Positions 1-11,100 of a stretch of 64,000 nt of DNA are shown piece after piece; the stretch's first letter is position 1, and every line of letters starts with the position of its first letter. The notes beneath the pieces were generated by a model. That model saw nothing but the letters and a program-made list of their open reading frames with translations. It was not told where the DNA came from and did no database searches. The DNA comes from Rhizopus sp. PT2906 (taxonomy: Eukaryota > Mucoromycota > Mucoromycetes > Mucorales > Rhizopodaceae). The translations under genes and the position numbers were made by a program. The DNA lies in assembly GCA_025529335.1 (NCBI GenBank), contig JAMYHX010000136.1:1-64000 (forward strand). Direction: 5' to 3'.

Positions 1-504
1 AGACACCCAAGTCATATTGAAGATGTAGCAGAAGCAATTCAGTTCTTGGTTACAACACCACCTACTCACACTTATGACCCAAACCAACTCTATCTCGTTG
101 GTCATTCAGCAGGGGCACATATTGCAATGATGCTCCTATTAGACGACACGTTCCAATGTCGTCAGTATATCAAGGGCGTCCTTGGTGTCTCTGGTATTTA
201 CGATATCCCTCGCCTGCTCAACCAATTCCCTTCTTATATTGACTTTATTCAACAAGCATTTGGAGACACAGATTATAACCTGGCTTCACCTGTCAGTAAG
301 CAAGCACGATCGGATGCGCTTGTCTTGATCGCCCATAGTCAAGAAGATTCCTTGATTGACAATCAACAATCAGAAGTCATGACTGAGCATGTACAATCAC
401 TTGGTATGAAGGTGATGCTTGATATGAGTCTAAAAGGAGATCATTATGATATTATGAAGTTTGATAAGCTAAAGTCTTTATTGCAAATCCTTTGTTCAAA
501 ATGA
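1..504 (+). CDS. Kynurenine formamidase-like alpha/beta hydrolase (3' part)
   Basis: The frame is open from base 1, so the 5' end lies outside the window; about 167 residues remain before the TGA at 502-504. The nucleophile elbow GHSAGAH is visible, followed by a run of small and aliphatic residues. A C-terminal GDHYDIM supplies the likely catalytic histidine, and an acidic stretch (HSQEDSLI) lies where the acid of an alpha/beta-hydrolase triad is expected. GHSAGAHxAMM and the SGIYD block resemble arylformamidase (AFMID/BNA7), which hydrolyses N-formylkynurenine in tryptophan catabolism. Related carboxylesterases share this fold, so substrate is inferred. The N-terminal HGG oxyanion motif cannot be checked here. 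It is followed closely by mago nashi on the same strand. Confidence 0.7.
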   Translation, partial: RHPSHIEDVAEAIQFLVTTPPTHTYDPNQLYLVGHSAGAHIAMMLLLDDTFQCRQYIKGVLGVSGIYDIPRLLNQFPSYIDFIQQAFGDTDYNLASPVSKQARSDALVLIAHSQEDSLIDNQQSEVMTEHVQSLGMKVMLDMSLKGDHYDIMKFDKLKSLLQILCSK

Positions 505-608
505 TCATAAAAAATAATTGAAAAGCCGAACACAGTAGCGTGTATTTCTTTTTTTTTTTCTCTCTTTCTCTTTTTTGTAACTCTTTTTTCTATTGATTTA
601 ATTATAAA

Positions 609-825
609 ATGGCAAGTAATGAAGAATTTTATGTTCGCTATTAGTAAAGAAAAATAAAATAAAATAGACAATGAACAAGGTACTTAACTGTCCTTTTATT
701 TTAGTTCAGGACATAAAGGAAAATATGGTCATGAATTTCTAGAATTTGAATTTAGATCGGATGGACTTTGTAGATACGCGAACAACTCTAATTATAGAAA
801 TGACAGCTTAATCAGAAAAGAAGGT

Positions 826-874
<49 letters not shown>

Positions 875-1394
875 AAGAAAGAAAGAAAGAAATATTCACA
901 ATGATCAGCTTATGTCAGTACTGCAGTTCTTGATGAGTTAAGAAAGATGATTAAAGATAGTGACATTTTAAAGTAAGATATATTAAAACAAATAATAGAG
1001 AGAAAGAGAGCTCATATCTTGCATGTAGAGAAGATGATAGTCAATGGCCAGAAAAGAACGTTGTTGGTAGTCAAGAACTTGAAGTCAGACTTGGAAATGA
1101 ACATATTTCTTTTGAAGTAAATAGTATTAAAAAGAAGAACAAAGATACAGTGTACTGATAGATAATAGACTGCCAAAATTTCATCCCTTGTCGAAGTTAA
1201 TGACAGTAAAGATCCTGAAGGCTTACGTGCATTTTATTATCTTGTTCAAGATTTAAAGGCCTTTGTATTTTCTTTAATTTCATTACATTTCAAGGTAAAT
1301 TATAGAATCTATTGGTTACATAACAACTAACACAAACACAAATGTGTGGTTTATTTTATTATTTACTACTTATTAGATTAAACCTATTCACTAA
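609..1394 (+). CDS. mago: Mago nashi, exon junction complex core subunit
   Basis: Six exons join in frame: 609-643, 705-823, 909-972, 1029-1116, 1169-1294 and 1377-1394, giving 149 residues, the usual Mago length. All introns are GT-AG (donors gtaaag, gtaaaa, gtaaga, gtaaat, gtaaat). Visible family blocks are FYVRYYSGHKGKYGHEFLEF, then FRSDG, YANNSNY, RKE, later EDDSQWP, GSQELEV, GNEHISFE, and near the end SKDPEG, FYYLVQDLK and HFKIKP. Mago forms a heterodimer with Y14 in the exon junction complex on spliced mRNA. Because every exon is short and intron-split, no single long open frame shows it. Intron 2 carries a (GA)20 tract. Its stop lies 25 bp from the stop of the convergent NHP10-like gene. 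Confidence 0.95.
831..890. repeat. (GA)20 plus (GAAA)n microsatellite in a mago intron
   Basis: An uninterrupted GA dinucleotide run at 831-870 continues into AAG/AAAG repeats. It occupies most of the 85-nt second intron of mago. Confidence 0.95.
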
Positions 1395-1419
1395 ACAAAA
1401 CAAATGAAATAAACTATCT

Positions 1420-2509
1420 TTATACAAAATCTGTTGTTGTTGTTGTTGTTGCTGTTGTTGTTGTGGTAGGGTGTGGTAATGACTCTTGGTGCGTATTTTC
1501 TAATTCATCTTCTTCTTCTTCATCCTCTTCTTCTTCGTCTTCTTGAAGCATATCTACTTCTTCATCTTCATATTCTATCATTTCTTCTGGTTTAATATCT
1601 TGCTTTGACTTATTTGCTTCCACGGCAGCTGCTCCTTCTGCACCTCCACCTGCTGCCGTATAACTCTTCATGGCTGACTCATATTCCTCTTGTTCTTTTT
1701 TATACAAGTCATAATATTTCTAAAGTGAAACCAGATGAATAAACATTCAAAAAAGAACAAAAAAGTTTTACCTGTTTTTCTTCTTTTGTCAACGCCTTCC
1801 ATTTTTGTCCAAGTAATCGAGTGACTTCGCCCAAACTTTCATTAGGTACTTCGTCTTTGATATTATCTCGTTCCATTCGACAATACAAGAAAAAGACATT
1901 ACCAGGACCCTTTGGTGCATTAGGATCTCTTTTCTTTCTAGGCGTTGCGGATGATGTATGGCCTCTTCTACCTTTACTAATAACAGCATCTGACTGTTTT
2001 TTATATATAAGAATTACTGCGATATATATATATATATATATACATAAAGTGTTTAAACTTACAAGGACAGATTCAGAAATAGAGAGTTCAGAATCACTTT
2101 CATTGTTGTTATTAATAAAGGGTGTCTTTTTCAATCGTCGAGCTTGTCGAAGTTCTTCTATTTCCTCTAATAAAATGCTACATAATATATAAATAATCAA
2201 ATCCCTTATCTCTTATCATTAAGCTTACACTCTTTCTATTCGAAGTCGTTTTATATGATGACGAGCTTTAGTGAGTTGAAGGGTCATTTGCTCATTTTCC
2301 TAGGGTATCATCATCATTATTATTAGTATATAAATATATACATATTATATATAATGGCTTACATCTTCTATCTCTCTTATTCTTCGTTTATACTCTTGAT
2401 ATCGTTTATCATCTATATGTATATATAATTAGGATTATCATCCTTGATCAAATAGTTTCCTTTATTTCTTTCAATTACATTTACTTGGTTTATCTTCTAC
2501 TAAACTCAT
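1420..2509 (-). CDS. NHP10-like HMG-box protein (INO80-type subunit)
   Basis: Exons run from the ATG at 2509 through about five short introns to the stop at 1420. Segments seen are MSLVEDKP, a basic/coiled stretch (DKRYQEYKRRIREIED), ENEQMTLQLTKA, LLEEIEELRQARRLKK, a serine-rich linker, then a single HMG box starting KRDPNAPKGPGNVFFLY with GQKWKALTKEEKQ (exon 1993-1772), and a last exon (1719-1420) with KYYDLYKKEQEEYE followed by an alanine/glycine linker, a long acidic stretch and a threonine-rich tail encoded by (TTG)n on the + strand. N-terminal coiled coil plus one HMG box matches NHP10 of the INO80 remodeller; other single-box HMG proteins are possible. It starts about 100 bp from the stop of the PIG-L gene. 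Confidence 0.8.
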
Positions 2510-2610
2510 GTTTTTATTATTAAAGAAAAAGAGAAGAAGAAAAAAGGAAAAAGATATTTTTTTTATATTCAGATTTTATCCGCCTCTCGTTTAGTTTTTT
2601 CTCTGCTGGT

Positions 2611-3551
2611 TCATTGGAGTTGATATAAACCATTAATAAACATGTATCTTGAAAATGTAACATATAACCACCGAAACCAGACCAATTGAGTTTGATGTTG
2701 ACGCATAGCTTTATGTGTAACTAAATAAGAAATAGGTGGCGATATCAACCTAAGCTCTTCTTTCTTTGGTGTCCACAAGTCCATGATACCAATGTATTTT
2801 CGATAAATTGGAATGCTTGTTAAAGTATATAATCGAATAGATGAATTGGAGTCTGTAAATTTCCTATTGTGGTTTCATTAGTCTCATATTTACTGGTTTT
2901 ATACTCTAAATATACTTTGTTCCCAAATAAGCTGCTCGATGGTTCGTATGTCCTGATACTCCATAGTCATCAAATGTGATAATCTAACTTATGAATTAAT
3001 TTTTTTTTTGTTGTTTAATCCTATATACACACTTACCGTGTCAATCTTTTCCTTGGTAACATAGTGTTGTATATGGTTGCTAATGGTTACTGGATCCCAT
3101 GTCACTTCCATACTATCCTGCAGAGTTCTAAGAGTAAACAATGAGTAGACTTTAAGACATGATGAGAATGATGTTACGGATCATTGATGCATTTCACATC
3201 ACCAGGATGTATTCCAAGGGTTTGACAACTTCTCACAAGCTCTTTTTTACGCAATTGACCTAATCCTTGAGCATTACCTTTTTTAAAAAGAATTAGCTTT
3301 ATTGTTTATTCACTCCTCCCAAAACAAATACCATTTGATAGACACAACACATGAACTCGACATTTGACCAAGGATACAAGTGTAGTGATAGTGGGCCCAA
3401 AGAACATGCATTCATCATCAGGATGAGCTGTCACTACAAGTACACGGTTTTGTTGTTTGAATGGCAAACTCTTACTTTTCTGAAACTGGGCAAGACTAAA
3501 ATAGGCATACAACAAAAGAGAAGCAAGGAATGACAAGACGACAAGAAACAT
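2611..3551 (-). CDS. PIG-L/GPI12 N-acetylglucosaminyl-PI de-N-acetylase
   Basis: The first exon encodes an N-terminal hydrophobic anchor (FLVVLSFLASLLLYAYF) and the metal-binding motif AHPDDE followed by MFFGPT, the signature of the PIG-L/LmbE family. Later exons give GNAQGLGQLRKKEL, then DVKCINDP, ITFDDYGVSGHTNH (with conserved His), and RKYIGIMDLW, ending with a TGA at 2611-2613. The enzyme removes the acetyl group from GlcNAc-PI, the second step of GPI-anchor synthesis on the ER membrane. There are about four short GT-AG introns. Its ATG is only 21 bp downstream of the stop of RPC53 on the same strand. Confidence 0.9.
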
Positions 3552-3572
3552 TAGGAAAAAAAAATTGTTTTA

Positions 3573-4886
3573 TTATTTCATAGCTTCTTCAGCTTCCTTT
3601 AAAAGTGAATCCATATTCGGTGAACACACAAATTTCTGTACAATGTGACCCAGTTCGATCGCCTTTTTTGTTTCTTCACTCTCGTGGTCAACGACCATCA
3701 CGTTTTCCAAGAAAGAAGAGTGCATGCCTTGGGTGACATCCAAAAGAATATTTCCAAACTGCATCTTCATCTTGCCACTCTTGTACACAATCAGCTTACC
3801 GATTTGTCCCTCTGGCATATCTTCCAATGCAAGGCTAGCCATGGCGTCTTCTAACGTTGGCTTGCGTGCACCGGGTGGTACGTTTTGTTCAGTTTTTTCA
3901 ACCTTGACCGCTTCTTCATCCTTTATTTCTTTCACCTCTTGCTTTTTGGCTTCAAACTTGGGTACAACAGTAGGCAATTGGAAATAGAGTAATTCTTCTT
4001 CGGCTACACAAACAAGTCGATCTTTTTCATCCAATGCAAATATATTTTGAGCGGGAGCATCAGAGTTCATATACACTTTTTTCTTATGTTCTGTTTTTAC
4101 TTCTTCCTTTGCTTCGTCTATTGCCATCCCATCTTCTTGTTCTTCTTTAACCTTGACATTATCATCGTCCTCTTCTTTTTTCGAGCGAACTGTCATCCAA
4201 GGTATTTTACCCACTTTTTGTGATAATGTAATTGGATCCACATCACCCTCCAGCCGAGAAACATGAGGAAAAGTCACAGGTGTATACTCTGTTGCGCCCT
4301 CCGTGAACATCTCGACCATATCTGTGCCTGTACTATCTGCTTCTACTCGATTACCCACATCGCCACCGTAGGTAGCAAACCCGCCGCCACCATAACCAGG
4401 ACGACTTGTCCCGCTACGAGCAACGGCAGATGGACCCAACGAGAAGATACCAGATGCAGTAACTTCCTCAATAATCAATCCACGACCTCGACCACGGCCT
4501 CTGCCTCTACCGCCTCCACGTCCAAAACCATCGCCTCGACCTCGTCCGACCCGATTGTCTTTTTGCTTTGAATTGAGAGCTTCATCAATGGCTGACGACG
4601 TTACTTCCTTTTTATTTCGCTTTAATGGTACTGTGGGTTTAAATTTCATTTTGACTGCACCACCACGTGTCTTTTGACCTTCGTTTACACTTTGTAATCG
4701 TCCTGAAGTGACTGATTCCGGTCGCATCGTTCCAATCGTTGTTGATTTTTGTTGTTCTGTCGATTCACTCTTGACTTCAGGTTCTGATGTTCTCGGTTTG
4801 GAGGGTCCTCCGCCTCGTTTGACAGGCGCAAAACGTCGAGTTTGTTTCTTGACACCAGGAGAAAGATTGTCAGTAGAATCAGACAT
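3573..4886 (-). CDS. RNA polymerase III subunit RPC4 (RPC53)
   Basis: Uninterrupted frame of 437 residues. I chose the ATG at 4886 (MSDSTDNLSPG) rather than the in-frame ATG 18 codons upstream because the protein then opens with the family-like RRFAPVKRGG. An RGRGRGRGRG-rich block lies near residues 120-140, an acidic/lysine-rich middle follows, and the C-terminal 100 residues contain the RPC4 domain (GQIGKLIVYKSGKMKMQFG, then VTQGMHSSFLENVMVVD). RPC4 pairs with RPC5 (C37) and acts in Pol III termination and reinitiation. It is divergent from the TBP gene across about 620 bp. Confidence 0.9.
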   Translation of the reverse strand: MSDSTDNLSPGVKKQTRRFAPVKRGGGPSKPRTSEPEVKSESTEQQKSTTIGTMRPESVTSGRLQSVNEGQKTRGGAVKMKFKPTVPLKRNKKEVTSSAIDEALNSKQKDNRVGRGRGDGFGRGGGRGRGRGRGRGLIIEEVTASGIFSLGPSAVARSGTSRPGYGGGGFATYGGDVGNRVEADSTGTDMVEMFTEGATEYTPVTFPHVSRLEGDVDPITLSQKVGKIPWMTVRSKKEEDDDNVKVKEEQEDGMAIDEAKEEVKTEHKKKVYMNSDAPAQNIFALDEKDRLVCVAEEELLYFQLPTVVPKFEAKKQEVKEIKDEEAVKVEKTEQNVPPGARKPTLEDAMASLALEDMPEGQIGKLIVYKSGKMKMQFGNILLDVTQGMHSSFLENVMVVDHESEETKKAIELGHIVQKFVCSPNMDSLLKEAEEAMK

Positions 4887-5473
4887 GTATATATGTTTAG
4901 AAAAAAAAATAGTAGCTTTGAAAAGCCAAAGGACATGCACACAGTCACTGACAGTGCGCAGTCACTCTAGTCCATAAAAAGAAAGGTTTTTTAAAAAAAA
5001 AAAACTCTAGTCTTTAAAAAGGGAGGCTATCTTTTTTTTTTCCGTCACTCTTTTTTTTTCTCTATCTCTTTCCTTTTCCTTGGCTGTGTAAAAATAAATA
5101 CGTAGTTTTTTCTGATTAGCCAATGAAATTGTGTGTAATTTTTTTCCTGAAAGAATGTATTTGTGCCATGTCACAAAAAGGAAGCGGAGGGGTCTTATGT
5201 GTGACTCCCCTGTCGGCGCTACTTGCTTTGTTTTGAAAAGGTTGAAGGAGTGCGTCGTGCAGTTAAATTAAGGGTTACGCTGCGAATCAAAGCGTTTTGG
5301 TGCAACTTTATACCTTTTTCAAATTTTTCTATTGTTTTCTTTTCAGAAAAAATCTCGAACCAATCACTTTTGATTCCCAGACTCTAAGCCACAAGTTGCC
5401 AAAAAAGTATAAATACGGTCGATTTTGGTTTAACAAAAACAATTTTTTCACATTTTTTTCCGCTTTTCATAAC

Positions 5474-5505
<32 letters not shown>

Positions 5506-5507
5506 AA
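4887..5507. promoter_or_regulatory. Divergent RPC53/TBP intergenic promoter region
   Basis: About 620 bp with no coding signal, separating two genes transcribed outwards. It contains several T-runs, a TATAAATA at 5408-5415 about 93 nt upstream of the TBP start, and an (ATT)n run at about 5477-5503 just before the TBP ATG. The TATA element is read from the sequence; its use is inferred. Confidence 0.5.
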
Positions 5508-6400
5508 ATGTCTGGTTTTAACATTGCTACACCCTCCATGGCCACACCTGCTATGCAGACACCCTCTATACAGACACCTTCGATTCCAACTCCTCTTCAT
5601 AATTCAACGCCATTTGCACTTCCATCAACACCTGCACCTAATGATGCCCCTACGCCCAGCAGAGATGCTAATCCTTACGCTGTAGCTGGAATCACTCCTA
5701 CTCTACAGTAAGTAATGCTTTCTGTGTTGTGTGTGCATAATATAAATATAGTTTTTTATACCATCAGAAACATTGTTGCCACTGTCAATTTGGATTGTCG
5801 TTTAGATCTAAAGACAATTGCTCTTCATGCTCGTAATGCAGAGTACAATCCAAAGGTACACTTATCTTTTTGTTTATTAGACATGATCTAAAAAAGCATG
5901 TATCAAATGATTTCTTAGCGTTTTGCAGCTGTCATCATGCGTATTCGTGAACCAAAGACAACAGCTTTGATCTTTGCTTCTGGCAAGATGGTTGTGACAG
6001 GTGCAAAATCAGAAGACGACTCAAAGCTCGCTGCTCGTAAATATGCTCGTATCATCCAAAAATTGGGCTTTCAGGCAAAATTCACAGACTTCAAAATTCA
6101 AAATATTGTTGGTTCTTGTGATGTCAAATTCCCTATTCGTCTTGAAGGTTTAGCTTACTCTCACGGTCATTTCAGTTCTGTAAGTATATAGTAGGCGCTT
6201 TTAATCCAAGATACTTATTCGTTATGTAGTATGAACCTGAACTGTTTCCTGGCCTTATTTATCGAATGGTGAAGCCCAAGATCGTCTTGCTGATCTTTGT
6301 ATCTGGTAAAATAGTCTTGACGGGTGCAAAAGTTAGAGAAGAAATCTATCAAGCTTTTCAAGCTATATATCCTGTACTTACTGAATTCCGTAAGCCTTAA
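5508..6400 (+). CDS. TBP: TATA-box-binding protein
   Basis: Four exons: 5508-5707, 5768-5855, 5919-6179 and 6230-6400. The N-terminus is a short, variable (S/T)-P-rich segment with repeats of the type MQTPSIQTPSIPTP. The C-terminal saddle domain is almost canonical: NIVATVNLDCRLDLKTIALH, then FAAVIMRIREPKTTALIF, SGKMVVTGAKSEDDS, the second repeat FPIRLEGLAYSHGHFSSYEP and PKIVLLIFVSGKIVLTGAK. It is the general initiation factor shared by all three nuclear polymerases. It ends in EFRKP, slightly short of some orthologues. A TATAAATA lies upstream. Confidence 0.98.
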
Positions 6401-6823
6401 TTTGTAAGAAAAAACAAGAAAAAAAAATATGAAGAAGAAAAAAAAAAAGAAAGGGACACAAGAAACGTGTGTGTGTGTGTGTTTGCCATTCTTTATTATT
6501 ATTTTATTGATTGTATGCATAACAAAAAAAAAAACAAAAAAATATTCCCTTTCACGCATTCTCCCTCCCCCCTTTTTTTTCTTATCCCTCTTGGGCGATA
6601 ATGCTTTCCTCCCTCTTTCTTACCCCCCTCCTCTTTATTTTTTTTCTTTCTTTCTTACGTGTACAAAGTTATCTGAAAGTTTTTATAAAAAATTGTATAA
6701 TAAAAATGAATTTTCAACATCAATTAGAGAGCTGGAATGTTTGTAACACAACATGATACATTTTCCTCATAATTAACAAGAAATTTATATGTACATTTTT
6801 TATCTTTCTTTTTAACAAATAAT
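6401..6823. other. Convergent intergenic spacer (TBP / spermidine synthase)
   Basis: Homopolymer-rich A/T and pyrimidine-rich sequence with a short (GT)n at about 6469-6481. No coding or RNA gene signal was recognised; it presumably holds both 3' UTRs. Confidence 0.6.
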
Positions 6824-7866
6824 TTATTCCAAAGCTTTCTTCGCGAATTGAGGCAAGATGAAGGCAGCTCTGTGCATATCAGCGCTGTAATAGCGAAGGA
6901 GCTTATCTTCTTGTTCAGGAGTGAACTTTCGAAGAGGTTCCTTGAGGTTGGCATTAGGGTTCTTTGTGCAAATGACGTGACCAATTTGACCACTGGGGTA
7001 AGTAGGAATACAGGTGTAAGCATATTCAACTTGAGGATACAAGTTCTTACAAAAGTCCTTGACCTTCTTGATCAAAGGAAGATGAAGCCACATGCATTCA
7101 CCTTGAGTAGAAAAGACACCGTTTTCAGTCAAGGCGTTCTTTAAGAGTTGGAAGAAATCAGGACCAAAGAGTGATTCAGCAGGACCATCAGGGTCAGAGG
7201 AATCAGTAATGATCACATCGTATTGGTTCACCTTGTCCTTTAAGAACTCGAAACCATCTCCGATGTGTACCTTGACCTTGGGGTGATCGAATCCAATAGC
7301 CATGTTGGGCAAGAACTTCTTACTGACACGAGGAACAGCTTCATCAATGTCAACCAAGGTGGCTTCTTCAACGCATTCGTGCTTGACGACTTCACGAAGA
7401 ACACCACCATCACCACCACCGATGACAAGGACCTATCGAAAGACATTTAGTTTTTTGCTTGGTGAATGTGATGATCAACTGTACCTTCTTGGGACAAGGG
7501 TGAGAATTCATGGCAAGATGAGTGATCATTTCTTGATAACTATATTAAAGTTAACATCTTGTATATCCAGCACACACACACACAAAAAAAACACATACGA
7601 GAATTCATCACGTTCAGTAGCTTGGATGACATTGTCAAGAACCAAGACGTTTCCATAGTTGGAGGATTGGAAAACGAGAACGTCTTGGTACTGAGACTTT
7701 TCATGATGAAGGATCTCTTCAACCTTGAGAGACATGGCTATGAAAAAGAGTTAAAAAAAAGGCTACTCGTACAATGTATTCGATATTTACCTTGACCAGG
7801 CCACATGGTGGACTTTTCCATGAACCAACCGTCCACAATGCAAGGGTGTGAGATAGGGGCAGACAT
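6824..7866 (-). CDS. SPE3: Spermidine synthase
   Basis: Four exons on the minus strand: 7866-7791, 7737-7599, 7539-7485 and 7432-6824. The protein opens MSAPISHPCIVDGWFMEKS, then PGQAMSLKVEEILHHEKSQY, DVLVFQSSNYGNVLVLDN, TERDEFSYQEMITHL, the SAM-fold motif VLVIGGGDGGVLREV, and ITDSSDPDGPAESLFG with the catalytic Asp. It ends with a typical C-terminal domain (CIPTYPSGQIGHVICTKN). It transfers an aminopropyl group from decarboxylated SAM to putrescine. Its length of about 290 residues is normal. Confidence 0.97.
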
Positions 7867-8149
7867 GTTTAAATGTAGAAAGAACAGTAAAAAAAAAAAA
7901 AAAATCTTTTTTGTTGATGGATGTATATAAAAAAAAAAAAAGTTTAAAATGTGTGACTATTTTTACTGATAAGGTAAATGAACTACGAGTCCCAAAATTG
8001 AGACACAGATATAACATTAGTAAAGAAGCTTAAATTTCAATGAATGTTTGTACATACCCATGGCAAATTGAGAAAAGGAAGAATAGGCGAGAAGTGAAAG
8101 AGTTAGTTTCTGGAGTATTCATTTGTCAAATTGAGTCTTACCCGAAGTA
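7867..8149. other. Intergenic spacer between spermidine synthase and the Fanzor remnant
   Basis: Contains A-tracts at about 7889-7904 and 7930-7940 and no recognisable gene. It includes the spermidine synthase 5' flank and, near 8136-8148, a short motif (tcttacccgaagt) next to the hairpin at 8150-8168. Confidence 0.5.
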
Positions 8150-8168
8150 ATAAAGCCGACGGCTTTAT
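8150..8168. repeat. Perfect 9-bp hairpin at the 3' end of the Fanzor-like reading frame
   Basis: ATAAAGCCG, one spacer base, then CGGCTTTAT: a perfect inverted repeat that overlaps the stop codon of the C-terminal Fanzor-like frame (TAA at 8165-8167). Structured RNA overlapping the 3' end of the ORF is typical of TnpB/Fanzor guide-RNA scaffolds, so the position is notable; function is inferred only. Confidence 0.7.
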
Positions 8169-11100
8169 GCCTGTCTACGTTTCTTTTGCGGAAAGTGAGC
8201 GGCAAGATCTTCAAATTTGTCAGTATCTAACTGACTTTTTCTTGGGTTAAATTCAGGGAAAGATACACCAACAAGGAGAGTGGACAAACCAGCCAAGGCA
8301 ATCGCAGTGGCACTAACCATGTCTCGGCTGTGAGTCGCCTTCCTAGCACAGATTGATTGACATTTTGGGTGCATGCAAACAAAGCTACCTTTTACTTGTT
8401 TAAGCCTAACTTTATTGTTTTTTCCTTGTACCAGACGGTAGGAATTGAGTAGCTTTTTGAAGCAAAACAAACAGATTTGTAATGTATTATGCTCGTTTGT
8501 TATGCATACGGTCGTGTAAAGACTATCCTTGTTCAATTTCCAATTGCCACCATACTTTAGGAAACCTTTAATCTTGGAGCCAATGCACAGACCCTCTGTC
8601 ACCAACAAACATGACCAGAAGGGGCTTTTTTGAAATATTTTGTGATTGCTTGCACATAAGTCTTCTTTCGTTTGAACAAAGACGGTCAATAAACTTTCTT
8701 TTCTGTAGTTCGTATGTTCTATGACATCGTACTCGAGCGTTTGAATAGTAAAAATGTCTGAGTTCGTCATGATGTTGTTTGGCTTCGTTATTCCATATTT
8801 CCAAGTCGTCAGCAGAAATATACTTCATTTTGCTTTTTTTCAGCGATTTCTGATTCTATCTGTAATATCCTTCTGCCACTATTCTTTTTGGCTCGTTGCA
8901 GCTTTTCCATCATTTTTCTTGCTCCACTATGATAATGTATATCGCTTGACTTCACCTTGAAAGGTTTGTCCAAATTAAAAAACTGATTTTCATTGGATAT
9001 TGTTTGAGATTCTATTTTGACATTCGTAATTGAATTAGCTTTAATGAATACAAAAGCTAAACTTTAAATATTTGCCATAGTTGTAAAGCTTCAAATGGAA
9101 TTCGAATCTGTCTAAAGACATTCCTACAGTCTCTGTCATTGTCACCAGTCCATTATCCGTGCCTGAAAAAGTTACTGTATCAGGCTTTAATAGGCCATCG
9201 TCAATTCTAAAGTTCTCCACTTTATCTATCCCTTTGTAGCTATCCCGGGTAATTGTGTTCTGTTGCCTGCTTTCTATCAACTCTGGGTTAACTTCATTAC
9301 GGATAAGGTACAGTTTCAATCTTGCATCTGATAACCTTTGCTTTGTATCAATAATATGCTCATACATCGCATTCCTCCTTATTTTGGCTTGCTGGATCTC
9401 ATTGTATGTTGCCTTATTTTGAGCCTCTTCAACAGCGGTCAGTGGCCTTGATCTATTAGTGATCCATTTCTTCTTTAGCCTTCTGACTTCATTATGGAGA
9501 GCAACTTGTCTTCTATCAGAATAATGCTTCCTAAGCTTCCGTTGCAGAGCATCAACTTTTGCCTGCAATATCGTTGATCTATCTGAACCCTCACGCTGGC
9601 GATCGTCTATCTTTCGTTTCCTACTTCCTTCTTGCTGAGATGATCTTATTGTACCAGCAGGTGTTTCATTCAGTAAATAACCATTGATTCTGACAGTCTT
9701 GAGCCCAGGCAAAACATACATATTATGTGCAAATTTTAAGCTATAACTGTTATACAAAGTGTTGATTTCGTCAAGATCGAAAATAGATCCAAAAACAACA
9801 TCTTTGGATTCAGTGGCAATCTGGCATGTAGTGATAGGGCTGCCATCAGTGTTTACAAATTCCATTTCTTTACCCCCTACCGGTCTTCTTCCTTGAACAA
9901 AATAAAGCAAATAGTGACGGAACATCTATTTTCAAAGCAAGAAGCTTATGCGCTGTGATCAATGGCGCCAATTTTACAGTAGGCCTCCTGTATCCACAGC
10001 TTCGAAGGAGGTCATCGGCCATCAAAAAAATGGCAATTGGTAAATGATATGACGTTGCTTGTTCCCAGGTGGTAGATATGGCATTAAAAAATTTGTTATT
10101 AGCTCACAGACATCCGACTCTGCAGCTGTGATATCCGGAAGTGCGCTCTTGAAATGCTTGGCGGCAGCAGTTCTACCAAATTGCTTAAATGTTATTTGCT
10201 TTATAGTTGATTTCAGACGGTTTAATCGTCTTCTAGTAGCGTCAGTTTTCTGCTCGATGCTCTCATCTTCTAATGTCTTTAGCTGCTGGGCCGCGACAGG
10301 ATTGATATCAGCTTCTATGTCTAAAGACACTTCATTGTCAGCATCAGTGACATCTCTTGTTTGAGCAGCCTGATTGACCATGGTACGCTAAAATGTATAT
10401 ACTCTCTGTAAGTGATTATTCAATTAAAGCGTCAGGCTTATCAAACTTACATCAATTGATAAAGCTTGTATAAATGTATTTATGCGCTTATCGCAGTTTA
10501 TAGCCTTTGTTTTCCATTTACGCCTGTTTGCTGCATCTTCCTGTGCTTTTTGAAGGTACTTGTTTTGTTTTTTCCTCTCATTCTTTATCATATTTCTTCT
10601 TGTATAATACGACTTTCTAGTTATTTTGGTATTGTCTTGTGTGGCGATCTCCTGTAACCGTTCTTTTTTCTTTCACGTTCTGGTGCCAGATGTATTCTCA
10701 ACAGTACAATTAATACTCGATTGAGCATTTTTGTATAGCGATATTTGGTTTTCCAAATATTTTCGAAATTGATCATATACTTTACTTGCGTCATCTTCAT
10801 AATGTATGTATCGATTACCTTGTTCCTTGCGCCTTCTTTTTTAACAGCAGCAAACAGAGCCTTTTGAAATGGATGGAGAGACAGGGAACTGGCAGTGACA
10901 CCACGAGGCCCAAAATAGTTAGAATGTATTCTTTGTAAATGGCCCTTATAAAAAAGACTTTGAAAGTCTTTTTCAAAAAAAAAATCGTTGGTTAAAATAG
11001 TTCTGTCAAACGGCGGAGGAAGGTAATCGACACTGTTTTCAATAACAAAATCTGCCGGTACGATTTCTTCAAGAAGAGGTCCCGTTTTTCTTTCTAGAAC

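Noticed and set aside
6429..6746. Plus-strand 105-residue frame and its antisense counterpart in the TBP/SPE3 spacer
   Set aside because: Made of homopolymers and pyrimidine runs; no protein-like pattern.
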